Positions 44,721 through 53,819 of a DNA stretch of 64,000 nucleotides are shown piece after piece; within the stretch, counting starts at the first letter, position 1, and each line of letters starts with the position of its first letter. The notes under the pieces were generated by a model, which saw only the letters and a list, made by a program, of their open reading frames with translations, did not search any database and was not told the origin of the DNA. The DNA comes from Paraburkholderia acidipaludis NBRC 101816 (GTDB lineage: Bacteria; Pseudomonadota; Gammaproteobacteria; Burkholderiales; Burkholderiaceae). The translations under genes were made by a program, and so were the position numbers. The stretch covers positions 1 through 64,000 of the forward strand of contig NZ_BAXZ01000009.1 in assembly GCF_000684975.1 (NCBI RefSeq), read 5' to 3'.

Positions 44721-45434
44721 TCAGCGTGGAGCTGCGCTAACGGTGCCGGCTGGTTGCGCCTCGCCAGAGGCTTCCTGGGCAACATCGGGCAGACAGTGCC
44801 CCCGCAGCTTCCGCGCCGCATGCCGCAAATCGCGCTCGATCGCGCGCCGCACGCCTTCGGCGTCGCGGCGCTTCAACCGCCGCATCAAACCGTCGTGAGC
44901 GTCGTTGAGCGTTGCTGAAAATGCCGCATCGTCGAACAGCAGGTTCGAGATCGGCCCCACCTGCAGCCACACGGTCTCGATCAGTTCGACCAGCAGCGGC
45001 GATCCGCTCGCACGGTACAGCACGAGATGGAACGCTTCGTTGGCGTCCAGATAGCGTGTCGGCACGCCCCGCGCGAGCGCCTCGGCCATCTGCGAGTAAA
45101 GCGCGTCCAGTTGCCCGATCTCTTCGGACGTAAGGCGCGGCGTGGCGAGGCGCGCCGCCTCGCCCTCCAGCATCACGCGCACGTTCAGCACGTCGTCGAA
45201 CTGGGCGCGCGTGAGTTGCGGCACGAGCACGCCGCGATTGGGCAGATTCACGAGCGCCGATTCGGCGGCGAGCCGCACGAGCGCCGCGCGCACCGGCATC
45301 TCGCCCACACCTAGCTGCTCCGCTAGCGCGTGAATGCGCAAGCGCTCGCCAGGCACAAAGCGGCCAAGACTGAGCCAGCGGCGCAGCGTGGCGTAGGTTT
45401 CATCCTGCAGCGACTGATGCGCGCGGGTTTTCAT
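44721..45434 (-). CDS. GntR-family (FCD) transcriptional regulator
   Basis: A 237-residue GntR/FadR-subfamily regulator: winged helix (about 10-75; LRIHALAEQLGVGEMPVRAA) and helical FCD effector domain (about 85-215; ANEAFHLVLYRASG and DAHDGLMRRLKRRDAEGVRR). The FCD class binds a metal and a carboxylic acid. It follows the aminotransferase by 13 bp on the same strand and so is probably in one transcript with it, and it is the obvious candidate to bind the two palindromes at 46857-46909. Confidence 0.88.
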   Translation of the reverse strand: MKTRAHQSLQDETYATLRRWLSLGRFVPGERLRIHALAEQLGVGEMPVRAALVRLAAESALVNLPNRGVLVPQLTRAQFDDVLNVRVMLEGEAARLATPRLTSEEIGQLDALYSQMAEALARGVPTRYLDANEAFHLVLYRASGSPLLVELIETVWLQVGPISNLLFDDAAFSATLNDAHDGLMRRLKRRDAEGVRRAIERDLRHAARKLRGHCLPDVAQEASGEAQPAGTVSAAPR

Positions 45435-45447
45435 CGCCGGGTTCCGC

Positions 45448-46806
45448 CTACGTCAGCTCTGCTAAACACGCATCGAACGCTTCGAGCAGCCGGTCGACGT
45501 CGGCTGCCGTCGTGTCGGGGCACACGAGCATCATGTTGTGGAACGGCGTGATCAGCACGCCGCGGTTCAGCAGGTACAGATGCACGATGTGCTCGAGTTC
45601 GTCGTCCATCGCGGCGCGCGCCCCGGTGCCGTTGCGCGGCGGCGTCTTGCAGAACTGGAACTCGGTGCGCGCGCCCACGCGCGTCACGCACCACGGCAGC
45701 CCGTGGCGCGCGATCGTATCGTTCAGGCCGTCCGCAAGCCGCTGCGCGAGGGCGAACATGTGTTCGTAGGCGACGTCCGTCATCACTTCCATGAGCGTTG
45801 CGCGCATGGCGCTCATCGAAAGCATGTTTGCCGTGAGCGTCGTGCCGATGCCGGAATGGCCCGGCGGGGCATCGAACTTCGCCTGCTGCGCGCGCGCCGC
45901 GAACTCAGCGGAAAAGCCGTACACGGCGCACGGCACGCCGCCGCCCACGGGCTTGCCGAGCACGAAGAGATCGGGCTCGATGCCGTGCTCGCGCGCGTAG
46001 CCGCGCGGGCCGCTGGAGATCGTATGCGTCTCGTCGATGGCGAGCAGCGTGCCGTGGCGGCGCATCAGCGCCTGGGCTTCGCGCCAGAAGCCGGGCTCGG
46101 GCAGCACCATGCCGACATTCGTCATCGCGGGCTCGGCCAGCACGCAGGCGACCTCGCCGTCGGCCAGCGCATGCGCTAACGCAACGAGGTCGTTGAACTC
46201 CACCACGCGCGTATAAGGCAGCAGATCGTGCACCTGGCCGAGCAGGCTCGCGCGCTGCGTCGGCACGCCGTCGACGAGATCGACGAACACGTCGTCCACC
46301 GTGCCGTGATAGCAGCCGTTGAACACCACGATCTGCTTGCGGCCCGTGGCGGCGCGCGCCCAGCGCAGCGCGAAGCGGTTCGCGTCGCTGGCGGTCATCG
46401 CGAACTGCCAGTACGGCAGGCCGAAACGCTCGGCCAGCGCCTCGGCTACCACGACGGCGTCCTCGCCCGGCAGCATCGTCGTGAAGCCGCGCTGCGCCTG
46501 CCCGGCAAGCGCGCGGGAGACGGCTTCGGGCGCATGGCCGAACATCGCGCCCGTGTCGCCGAGGCAGAAGTCGGCGTAACGGTGGTCGTCCGCGTCGGTA
46601 AAGGTGGCGCCGCGCGCGGCTTCGACGTAGAGCGAGAAGGGCGTGGACCAGTCGTTCATCCAGTGCAGCGGCACGCCGAACAGCAGGTGCTGCGCGGCGC
46701 GTGCGGAAAGCGCTTGCGACTTCGGACGGGCGGCGATGAACGTTTCGCGTTCGCGTGCGAGGACGCGCTGCGCGCGGTCCCAGTTCACGCCTTGACGGTC
46801 GGGCAT
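45448..46806 (-). CDS. Class III PLP-dependent aminotransferase (GSA-aminomutase-like)
   Basis: A 452-residue fold-type-I aminotransferase. The PLP lysine is K285 (FVLGKPVGGGVP), the cofactor Asp is D258 (LAIDETHTISSGPRGY), and the phosphate-binding area is ASDANRFALR. It resembles glutamate-1-semialdehyde aminomutase-like transaminases of amino-acid catabolism rather than HemL itself. ATG at 46806; the frame is open to 46905 but crosses the operator area. Substrate unknown; transcribed together with its GntR regulator. Confidence 0.87.
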   Translation of the reverse strand: MPDRQGVNWDRAQRVLARERETFIAARPKSQALSARAAQHLLFGVPLHWMNDWSTPFSLYVEAARGATFTDADDHRYADFCLGDTGAMFGHAPEAVSRALAGQAQRGFTTMLPGEDAVVVAEALAERFGLPYWQFAMTASDANRFALRWARAATGRKQIVVFNGCYHGTVDDVFVDLVDGVPTQRASLLGQVHDLLPYTRVVEFNDLVALAHALADGEVACVLAEPAMTNVGMVLPEPGFWREAQALMRRHGTLLAIDETHTISSGPRGYAREHGIEPDLFVLGKPVGGGVPCAVYGFSAEFAARAQQAKFDAPPGHSGIGTTLTANMLSMSAMRATLMEVMTDVAYEHMFALAQRLADGLNDTIARHGLPWCVTRVGARTEFQFCKTPPRNGTGARAAMDDELEHIVHLYLLNRGVLITPFHNMMLVCPDTTAADVDRLLEAFDACLAELT

Positions 46807-46856
46807 GGAGCGTCTCCTGTATGTAGCGGTTCGCCTTCCTGGAGGCGAACCGCGAG

Positions 46857-46909
46857 ATTTGATCAAATCATCGCACGGGAGACACGAAGATATAAATTTG
46901 ATCAAATTT
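46857..46909 (-). promoter_or_regulatory. Pair of GntR-type operators upstream of the aminotransferase operon
   Basis: Two perfect palindromes with the same core: ATTTGATCAAAT (46857-46868) and AAATTTGATCAAATTT (46894-46909), centres 39 bp apart. They lie 51-103 bp upstream of the aminotransferase ATG, in an AT-rich promoter area. TTGATCAA-type cores fit FCD GntR proteins, so the downstream GntR gene would autoregulate the operon, perhaps by looping or by tandem occupancy. Confidence 0.8.
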
Positions 46910-46936
46910 CAGGAAAACGGGGCGCGAGATGGTGGA

Positions 46937-48598
46937 TCAGCTTCCCGTTGCCCTTGTTTCTTGCAGCGAGCGCACGCAAACGTCCACGCTCAGTTCGTTC
47001 AGGGCTTCGAGCGGCAACGTTTCGTCCGCCGCGCGCGTCAGCACGCGCAACACCTTCGGCTTGAGGCGCGCGAGCACCAGCCGGCGGCCGTCGCGCGCGA
47101 GTTCGGCGGCGTAGGTATGCAGGCCTTCGATCGTCGAGCCGTCGATATCGGCGGATTCCTCGAGGCTCATGATCGTGGTGCGCAGTTCCCCGCCTCCCGC
47201 CGCGCCCAGCATGCGCAGGCTGGTCAGCACGCGCTCCACGTTGGCGAAGAAGAGCGGCGCTTCGGGGCGCACGATCAGGATGCCGGGCACCGGCTGCGCG
47301 TCGCGGTGGATGCTCGTGTCGACGAAGTCGTGCGTGTCGCCCAGGCGCCCGAGTACGCTGACCTTGGGCTCCGAGAAGTTGCGCAGGGTCCAGAGCAGGC
47401 TCACGACGATGGAAAGCAGCAGCCCGTCCAGCACGCCGAGAATGAGCACCGCGAGGCACGCGCCGAACGCGAGATAGATGTCGCGGCGCCATTTGACATA
47501 CGGCACGAACACGCGCGGGTCGATGGTGTGGCTCACTGCATGGATCACGATGGCCGCGAGCACGGGTTCGGGAATGAGCGCGATCTGCGGCAGCAGCAGC
47601 GCGACCATCAACGCGATGACGGCAGCGGCGCACCACGCGGCCACGCGCGTCTGTGCGCCGGCTGCCTCGTTGGCCGAGGTGGCCGAGTAGCCCGCTCCCA
47701 CCGGCATGCCGCCGAACAGGCCGGAGACGAGATTGCTCGCGCCGAGCGCGGCGAGGTCGCGATTGGGCACGAACGGGTCGTCGTGCTGGAGCGCGAAGCC
47801 GCGAATCGAGCCATATGATTCGGCATAGACGATCAGCATCATGGCGACGGCCAGTTCGCCGGAGCGCAGCCATTGGTTGCGCACGAGATCGGGCAAGCCG
47901 AAGCCGATGCGGTCGAAGTCGATGCGGCCCACCTGCGCGATGCCGTAGTGCGGCAGATCGACGGCATAGCCCAGCGCGACCGCGAGCACGATGACGACGA
48001 GCGTGGCGGGCACGCGAGGCCAGCGGCGCAGCGCATAGAGGATGGCGAGCGCGACGAGGGCAAGCGCGCCGCCGTAGAGATTCCATTGCGGCGATGCCTT
48101 CAGGAAACCCAGGAAATAGCGCGGCGCGTCGGAGTGCGCGGGGCTCACATGCAGCGCGAGACCGACTTGCTTGAGGACGATGGTGATGGCGAGGCCGAAC
48201 GTGAAGCCGCGCAGCACCGACTTAGCGATGAAGTCGGACATGTTGCCGAGCCGTGCGAGGCTGGCGGCGAGAAAGAACGCGCCGGTCAGAATGACGATGC
48301 CTGCCCCGATCAGGAGCCGCGAGGCGGCGTCGCCGCCGGACTCGGCGAGCGTGACGGCGGCGAGCACGGCGGCCGATGAAGACGTGGACGAAACCACGGC
48401 AAAGCGGCTATTGCCGATCAGGCCGTAGATGACGAGCCCCGCGAGCAGCGCGACGATCCCCGCCTGCGCCGGCACGTTGCCGATGTTCGCGTAGGCGACG
48501 GCCTCCGGCAGCAGCAGCCCGGCGATGGCGCAGCCGGCGAGGAGATCCTTGAGATAGCGCTGCAGGAAGGGCATGGCGCCCTGTGGGGTGGTGGACAT
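46937..48598 (-). CDS. SulP-family anion transporter with STAS domain
   Basis: A 553-residue SulP/SLC26 protein: about 10-14 membrane helices (1-420) with the family stretch LAGCAIAGLLLPEAVAYANI, then a cytoplasmic STAS domain (about 430-545; SLEESADIDGSTIEGLH). It could import sulfate, bicarbonate or a dicarboxylate. Start ATG at 48598. No sulfate-assimilation gene is close, so substrate is undetermined. Confidence 0.92.
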   Translation of the reverse strand: MSTTPQGAMPFLQRYLKDLLAGCAIAGLLLPEAVAYANIGNVPAQAGIVALLAGLVIYGLIGNSRFAVVSSTSSSAAVLAAVTLAESGGDAASRLLIGAGIVILTGAFFLAASLARLGNMSDFIAKSVLRGFTFGLAITIVLKQVGLALHVSPAHSDAPRYFLGFLKASPQWNLYGGALALVALAILYALRRWPRVPATLVVIVLAVALGYAVDLPHYGIAQVGRIDFDRIGFGLPDLVRNQWLRSGELAVAMMLIVYAESYGSIRGFALQHDDPFVPNRDLAALGASNLVSGLFGGMPVGAGYSATSANEAAGAQTRVAAWCAAAVIALMVALLLPQIALIPEPVLAAIVIHAVSHTIDPRVFVPYVKWRRDIYLAFGACLAVLILGVLDGLLLSIVVSLLWTLRNFSEPKVSVLGRLGDTHDFVDTSIHRDAQPVPGILIVRPEAPLFFANVERVLTSLRMLGAAGGGELRTTIMSLEESADIDGSTIEGLHTYAAELARDGRRLVLARLKPKVLRVLTRAADETLPLEALNELSVDVCVRSLQETRATGS

Positions 48599-48720
48599 GT
48601 CTGCCTCTCATCCTTGTTGTTGGTCGTGTGCCCGAGGGTGTCGACGAGGGTGTCCAGGATGGTAGCGCAGATGCCGGAAGACGCTATGCGGCAGCGGCCG
48701 GCCGCATGATGCGGCGCAAC

Positions 48721-48763
48721 GTAAAAAAGAAGGCGCGATGCCGGACGAACGGCATCGCGCCTT
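48721..48763 (-). terminator. Rho-independent terminator after doxX
   Basis: A perfect 13-bp stem (AAGGCGCGATGCC at 48730-48742 and its complement at 48751-48763) closes an 8-nt loop and is followed on the minus strand by C and TTTTTT (48729-48723). It lies 34 bp past the doxX stop. Confidence 0.9.
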
Positions 48764-48796
48764 CGCGCACTGCGAGCCGTATGGCTCGCGCGGCGC

Positions 48797-49210
48797 TTAC
48801 TTCCTGTCGATCGAGAACCGTCCCGGGCCGGTCACGGCGAGCGCCAGCAGGCCGCCCGCAATGCTGACGTTCTTGTAGAAGTTGATCATGTTCTCCATCT
48901 GCTCCATGCCGGTCTCGGTCCAGAAGTGATGGCCGACGAACCCGGCGGCAATGGTGTAGATCGCGAGCAGCACCGCGAGGGGACGCGTATAGAAGCCGAC
49001 AAAGATCAGGACACCTACGACCAGCTCCATGACGACGGCGATGATCGCCGAGAGCATTGGCGCGGGCGCGCCCACGTGCTCCATATAGCCGACGGTGCCC
49101 GAAAAGCCCGTGATCTTGGCCCAGCCGAACAGCACGAACAGCGTGGCGAGGAAGAGGCGCGAGACGAGCAGGACGAGGTCGTTGCTCTGGCCGAACAGGT
49201 TGTATCGCAT
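48797..49210 (-). CDS. DoxX-family membrane protein
   Basis: A 137-residue DoxX/YphA protein with four helices (LVLLVSRLFLATLFVLFGWA, MLSAIIAVVMELVVGVLIFV, LAVLLAIYTIAAGFVGHHFW). The family is linked to redox and thiol or sulfite stress. ATG at 49210. It lies downstream of pirin on the same strand, a frequent pairing. Confidence 0.88.
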   Translation of the reverse strand: MRYNLFGQSNDLVLLVSRLFLATLFVLFGWAKITGFSGTVGYMEHVGAPAPMLSAIIAVVMELVVGVLIFVGFYTRPLAVLLAIYTIAAGFVGHHFWTETGMEQMENMINFYKNVSIAGGLLALAVTGPGRFSIDRK

Positions 49211-49270
49211 GTTGAATCTCCGAAGTAGGTTGCAGTTCGAATCGTTTCTGTGGGTTGCAGCGTCTGCCGG

Positions 49271-49295
49271 GAGAGGGGCCCGCCGGGCCCCCTCC
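49271..49295 (-). other. GC-rich hairpin between pirin and doxX
   Basis: GGGGCCC (49275-49281) pairs with GGGCCCC (49285-49291) around a 3-nt loop, with flanking GAG/CTC-like bases. No T-run follows, so it may partially attenuate read-through from pirin into doxX. Confidence 0.4.
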
Positions 49296-49328
49296 AAGCC
49301 TACGCGATCTGGTGTGTGACGATCAACA

Positions 49329-50054
49329 TCAGGACCAGAGTTCGGAGACTTCATTGTTGCGCAGGTCGAAGACCAGCACTTCGGCATCCTGCCCATCGCC
49401 GAACGTCAGCTCGCGTTCGTTGCGGATGCGCGCGCCGTCGCCTTCGCCCAGCGCCACGCCGTTCACGCTCACGCCGCCGCGCGCGACATGCACATAGGCG
49501 TAGCGGTCGGCGTCGAGTTCGAGCTTCGCCGTTTCCGCGCCGTTGAAGCGGCCGGCGTAGACGCGGGCGTCCTGGCGCAGCAGCAGCGAGTCGTCGGCGC
49601 CGTCCGGCGAGAGGATGAGGCGCAGCTTGCCGCGCTTTTCCGTATCGACGATGTTCTTCTGCTGATAACGCGGCTGTGCGCCCTTCACGTTCGGCGCAAT
49701 CCAGATCTGCAGGAAGTGCACCGGGTCGCTGGCCGAGTGGTTGAACTCGCTGTGCGCGACGCCCGTGCCGGCGCTCATCAACTGCACGTCGCCGGGAACG
49801 ATTACCGAGCCCGTGCCCATCGAGTCCTTGTGCTCGAGAGCGCCTTCCAGCACGTACGAGAAGATTTCCATGTCGCGATGCGGGTGCTTGCCGAAGCCGC
49901 GCGCCGGGGCAACGCGGTCGTCGTTGATCACGAGCAGGTCGGAGAAGCCGATCTGCTGCGGATCGTAGTAATTCGCAAACGAAAACGTATGGCGCGAGCT
50001 GAGCCAACCATGTTCGCCGCGGCCGCGTTGGTCGGCATTGCGCAGTTCAATCAT
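49329..50054 (-). CDS. Pirin-family bicupin (YhaK type)
   Basis: A 241-residue pirin. The N-terminal cupin motif is HPHRDMEIFSYVLEG with metal histidines, followed by AGTGVAHSEFNHS. YhaK-type pirins are redox-sensing or quercetinase-like enzymes. Start ATG at 50054, with GGAGGT immediately upstream. Divergent from a LysR regulator, the standard yhaK arrangement. Confidence 0.9.
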   Translation of the reverse strand: MIELRNADQRGRGEHGWLSSRHTFSFANYYDPQQIGFSDLLVINDDRVAPARGFGKHPHRDMEIFSYVLEGALEHKDSMGTGSVIVPGDVQLMSAGTGVAHSEFNHSASDPVHFLQIWIAPNVKGAQPRYQQKNIVDTEKRGKLRLILSPDGADDSLLLRQDARVYAGRFNGAETAKLELDADRYAYVHVARGGVSVNGVALGEGDGARIRNERELTFGDGQDAEVLVFDLRNNEVSELWS

Positions 50055-50165
50055 TTCGACCTCCATTGATGTTGTCCGATTGGATGAACGTCAGTTTAGG
50101 TCAATCCGTTTGATTATAATCACCTGAAAAATGGAATGACTGTCACTTTTAAGTGGACAATAGCA
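50055..50165. promoter_or_regulatory. Divergent pirin-LysR promoter region
   Basis: The 111-bp gap is AT-rich and holds a perfect 12-bp palindrome TGATTATAATCA at 50111-50122 and a dyad CACTT-TT-AAGTG at 50144-50155. LysR proteins bind such dyads next to their own gene and a divergent target, so both are candidate sites for the regulator at 50166. Confidence 0.55.
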
Positions 50166-51074
50166 ATGCAACTCGACGACATGCGGATCTTCGTGGCAAC
50201 CGTGGAGGCGGGCAATTTCACGGCGGCGGCCAACCGCCTGCGGCTTTCGAAGCAGTTCGTGAGCCGCCGCGTGGCCGCGCTGGAGGCGAGCCTTTCCGTG
50301 CGGCTTCTCGTGCGCAACACGCGCAATCTGGCTGTCACGGATCTCGGGCAGGATTTCTACGAGCGGGCGAAGCGCATTCTCGCGGAGGTCGGCGAAGCGG
50401 AAACGGCCATGTCCGCGCGCCGCACCGAGCCGCGCGGACTGTTGCGGGTGAGCGCGCCGATGTCGTTCGGCATGGCGCACCTTTCGCCGCTCGTTGCCGA
50501 GTTTCTGCGCGAGCATCCGGACGTGCGCTTCGACATGGACCTGAGCGACCGCACCGTGGACGTGGTGGGCGAGGGCTTCGACATGGCCTTGCGCATCGGG
50601 CAGTTGCAGGACTCGACGCTCGTTGCGCAAAAGCTCATCGACGTGCGCATGATCGCGTGCTGCAGCCCCGGCTACCGGCGGCGTCATCGCGAGCCGGCCA
50701 CGCCGGCCGACCTCGCGCACCACGCATGCCTGCCCTACGGGCAGGAAGGCCGGGCGGCGTGGAGCTTCATCGTGGACGGCGCGCGCGCACCGTTCGAAGT
50801 GCATGGCCCGCTGCGGGCGAACAACGGCGAGGTGATCCGCGATGCGGCCATCGCAGGGCTCGGCATCGCTTATCTGCCCGATTTCATCGTGGCGGGATCG
50901 GTGGATGCGGGGCTTCTGGTCGAAGTGCTCGCGCCGTTCATGCCGCCGCCGGGCGCGCTGCATGCGGTTTATCCACAACATCGCGAAAGTTCTGTGACGA
51001 TCCGGGCTTTTACGCAATTTCTGCGAACGCGGCTGGCGGCCCGCGCGGCAACCGCGCGCGGCGGAGCACTTTGA
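50166..51074 (+). CDS. LysR-family transcriptional regulator
   Basis: A 302-residue LysR protein with the winged helix near the N terminus (TVEAGNFTAAANRLRLSKQF, VSRRVAALEASLSVRLLVRN) and an effector domain from about 90. ATG at 50166; the frame extends to 50136 without a better start. Divergent from pirin, which it probably activates under redox stress. Confidence 0.88.
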   Translation: MQLDDMRIFVATVEAGNFTAAANRLRLSKQFVSRRVAALEASLSVRLLVRNTRNLAVTDLGQDFYERAKRILAEVGEAETAMSARRTEPRGLLRVSAPMSFGMAHLSPLVAEFLREHPDVRFDMDLSDRTVDVVGEGFDMALRIGQLQDSTLVAQKLIDVRMIACCSPGYRRRHREPATPADLAHHACLPYGQEGRAAWSFIVDGARAPFEVHGPLRANNGEVIRDAAIAGLGIAYLPDFIVAGSVDAGLLVEVLAPFMPPPGALHAVYPQHRESSVTIRAFTQFLRTRLAARAATARGGAL

Positions 51075-51392
51075 GGTGGCGTCCGGGTGCGTCAACGCTT
51101 GCCAAATGGCCGTTGCGTCCGCATCTGTTTAATTGACCCGCAATGCGTGACGACCGCAATGCGGCGTGGGGCTGAGGCGCAATGTCGCAGTTTCGTTGTA
51201 TGCTCGACGCCCCCGGTGGTTGCGCCGGATCCGCTCGATCGGGTGAAAGCGGCGCGGGAAGGGCCTTGGGCGGTCTCGATGGAGGCCGATAGGAACAGAC
51301 AATACCCGCGATCAAAGCAACCAATTTTTCAAACGGACGCGATTCCCGTAAATTTCGTCCATACCTTTTCCAACCCAGCGAGGAAACAACGC
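51075..51392. other. Intergenic region upstream of ahpC
   Basis: These 318 bp hold the leader and promoter of ahpC. I looked for an OxyR-like ATAG-N7-CTAT series and did not find a convincing one; only an isolated ATAG occurs near 51289. No gene is visible in the region. Confidence 0.4.
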
Positions 51393-51956
51393 ATGTCTCT
51401 CATCAACACGCAAGTCAAGCCGTTCAAGGCCACCGCTTACCACAACGGCAAGTTCGTTCCGGTTTCGGAAGAGAACTTCCTCGGCAAGTGGTCGGTTGTC
51501 GTGTTCTACCCGGCTGACTTCACGTTCGTGTGCCCGACGGAGCTGGGCGACCTGGCTGACCAGTACGCAGAATTCCAGAAGCTCGGCGTCGAAGTCTACG
51601 GCGTCTCGACCGACACGCACTTCACGCACAAGGCCTGGCACGACACGTCGGAAACGATCGCCAAGATCCAGTACCCGCTCGTCGGCGACCCGACCGGCGC
51701 AATCACGCGCAACTTCGATGTGATGATCGAAGAAGAAGGCCTCGCGCTGCGCGGCACGTTCGTGATCAACCCGCAAGGCGAAATCAAGCTGTGCGAAATC
51801 CACGACAACGGCATCGGCCGCGACGCGAAGGAACTGCTGCGCAAGGTGCAAGCCGCTCAGTACGTTGCTGCTCACCCGGGCGAAGTTTGCCCCGCCAAGT
51901 GGACGCCGGGCGCTGAAACGCTGAAGCCGTCGCTCGACCTCGTCGGCAAGATCTAA
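51393..51956 (+). CDS. ahpC: Alkyl hydroperoxide reductase, peroxiredoxin subunit
   Basis: A 187-residue typical 2-Cys peroxiredoxin. Peroxidatic C47 is in FTFVCPTE and resolving C166 in [10 protein letters not shown]. It reduces hydrogen peroxide, organic hydroperoxides and peroxynitrite, using electrons from AhpF. AGGAAA precedes the ATG at 51393. Its codon use is more biased than neighbours (few rare codons), typical of a highly expressed gene. Confidence 0.97.
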   Translation: MSLINTQVKPFKATAYHNGKFVPVSEENFLGKWSVVVFYPADFTFVCPTELGDLADQYAEFQKLGVEVYGVSTDTHFTHKAWHDTSETIAKIQYPLVGDPTGAITRNFDVMIEEEGLALRGTFVINPQGEIKLCEIHDNGIGRDAKELLRKVQAAQYVAAHPGEVCPAKWTPGAETLKPSLDLVGKI

Positions 51957-51968
51957 GCGTCGTTTCAA

Positions 51969-52048
51969 ATGCGGCCGTCAGGCCGCATGACGCAGCCATA
52001 AAAATCAAGGCTGTCATTCCGGGCCGCGCCCTTGCGGCGGCGGCCCGG
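51969..52048 (+). other. Two hairpins between ahpC and ahpF
   Basis: ATGCGGCC (51969-51976) / GGCCGCAT (51981-51988) with a GTCA loop, and CCGGGCCGC (52019-52027) / GCGGCCCGG (52040-52048) with a 12-nt loop. Neither has a T-run. They probably limit read-through or stabilise the ahpC message, giving the excess of AhpC over AhpF that the system requires. Confidence 0.6.
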
Positions 52049-52097
52049 ATGGATAGTCACGCCTTGCTCCGCTTCTTTTTTAGCCGGAAACCACGCC

Positions 52098-53699
52098 ATG
52101 CTCGACGCCAATCTCAAGACCCAACTGAAAAGCTACCTGGAAAAAGTCACGCAGTCGATCGAGATCGTTGCGTACCTGGACGACGGCGAAAAGTCGCAGG
52201 AACTGCAGCAACTGCTGCAGGACATCGCCTCGCTCTCGGATCGCATCCGCTACGAAGAACGCCGTGGCGCCGCAATTGGCGACGCGCGTACCCCTTCGTT
52301 CGAACTGAAGCGCGCGAACTCGGACATCAAGGTCACGTTCGCGGGCATTCCGATGGGCCACGAATTCACGTCGCTCGTTCTCGCGCTGCTGCAGGTGGGC
52401 GGCCACCCGGTCAAGCTCGAAAACGAAACGATCGAACAGGTGAAGGCGCTCGACGGCGTGTTCTCGTTCGAAGTCTATATGTCGCTCACGTGCCAGAACT
52501 GCCCGGAAGTCGTGCAGTCGATCAACGCGATGGCCGCGCTGAACCCGAACGTGAAGATCGTCACGATCGACGGCGCGCTGTTCCAGGACGAAGTCGAGAA
52601 ACGCCAGATCATGGCCGTGCCGACGATCTACCTGAACGGCGAAGTGTTCGGCCAGGGCCGCATGGGCGTCGAGGAGATTCTCGCGAAGCTCGACACCGGC
52701 GCTTCGGCGCGTGCCGCCGAAAAGCTGAGCCAGAAGGATATGTTCGACATGCTTATCGTCGGCGGCGGCCCCGCCGGCGCGGCGGCTGCGATCTATGCGG
52801 CGCGCAAGGGCATTCGCACCGGCGTGCTCGCCGAACGCTTCGGCGGCCAGGTGCTCGACACGATGGCGATCGAGAACTTCGTTTCGGTGAAGGAAACGGA
52901 AGGGCCGAAGTTCGCGGCGGCGCTGGAGCAGCACGTGCGCGCCTACGACGTCGACATCATGAACCTGCAGCGCGCCGAAGCGCTCGTGCCGGGCGACAAG
53001 TCGATCGAGATCCGCACCGCGAGCGGCGCGACGCTGCGCGCGAAGAGCGTGGTGCTTGCCACGGGCGCGCGCTGGCGCAACGTGGACGTGCCGGGCGAGC
53101 AGGAATACCGCAACAGGGGCGTGGCGTACTGCCCGCACTGCGACGGCCCGCTCTTCAAGGGCAAGCGCGTGGCGGTGATCGGCGGCGGCAACTCGGGTGT
53201 GGAAGCGGCCATCGATCTCGCGGGTATCGTGAGCCATGTGACGCTGCTCGAATTCGGCGCGCAACTGCGTGCGGACGAAGTCCTGCAGCGCAAGCTGCGC
53301 AGCCTGCCGAACGTCGCGGTGCACGTGAACGCGCAGACCACGGAAATTTCGGGCGACGGCCAGAAGGTCACGGGCCTTGCGTATCTCGAACGCACGAGCG
53401 GCGAGAAGCGTCATCTCGAACTCGAAGGCGTGTTCGTGCAGATCGGCCTCGTGCCGAACACCGAATTCCTCAAGGGCACGGTGGCGCTCTCGAAGCACGG
53501 CGAGATCGAAGTGGACGCGAAGGGTCAGACGTCGGTGCCGGGTGTGTTCGCCGCCGGCGACGTGACCACGGTGCCGTTCAAGCAGATCGTGATCGCCGTG
53601 GGCGAAGGCGCGAAGGCTTCGCTCGGTGCGTTCGAATACCTGATCCGCTCGTCGGCGGACCAGGAAGAGGATGCGAAGGTTGCAGCCGTGGAGGCTTGA
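52098..53699 (+). CDS. ahpF: Alkyl hydroperoxide reductase, flavoprotein subunit
   Basis: A 533-residue disulfide reductase: N-terminal thioredoxin-like pair with CQNC (C132, C135), then FAD domain ([19 protein letters not shown]), NADH domain ([18 protein letters not shown]) and redox-active CPHC (C345, C348). It passes electrons from NADH to AhpC. ATG at 52098; the frame is open to 52032. A strong terminator follows. Confidence 0.96.
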   Translation: MLDANLKTQLKSYLEKVTQSIEIVAYLDDGEKSQELQQLLQDIASLSDRIRYEERRGAAIGDARTPSFELKRANSDIKVTFAGIPMGHEFTSLVLALLQVGGHPVKLENETIEQVKALDGVFSFEVYMSLTCQNCPEVVQSINAMAALNPNVKIVTIDGALFQDEVEKRQIMAVPTIYLNGEVFGQGRMGVEEILAKLDTGASARAAEKLSQKDMFDMLIVGGGPAGAAAAIYAARKGIRTGVLAERFGGQVLDTMAIENFVSVKETEGPKFAAALEQHVRAYDVDIMNLQRAEALVPGDKSIEIRTASGATLRAKSVVLATGARWRNVDVPGEQEYRNRGVAYCPHCDGPLFKGKRVAVIGGGNSGVEAAIDLAGIVSHVTLLEFGAQLRADEVLQRKLRSLPNVAVHVNAQTTEISGDGQKVTGLAYLERTSGEKRHLELEGVFVQIGLVPNTEFLKGTVALSKHGEIEVDAKGQTSVPGVFAAGDVTTVPFKQIVIAVGEGAKASLGAFEYLIRSSADQEEDAKVAAVEA

Positions 53700-53730
53700 G
53701 CCTCGGCGGGAAAATAGTCTCTCTTTGACG

Positions 53731-53757
53731 CGCCGGCTTTGCCGGCGTCTTTTTTTT
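53731..53757 (+). terminator. Rho-independent terminator after ahpF
   Basis: Stem CGCCGGC (53731-53737) / GCCGGCG (53741-53747), loop TTT, followed by TC and eight T bases to 53757. Confidence 0.92.
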
Positions 53758-53819
53758 GGTCTGGACTTGGTGGATGGATCGTTGGCGGGTCGCGGGGCGG
53801 GCGGTATCCAGCCATCCCC

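Noticed and set aside
51075..51392. Possible OxyR site before ahpC.
   Set aside because: Only one ATAG half-site found; no spaced series.
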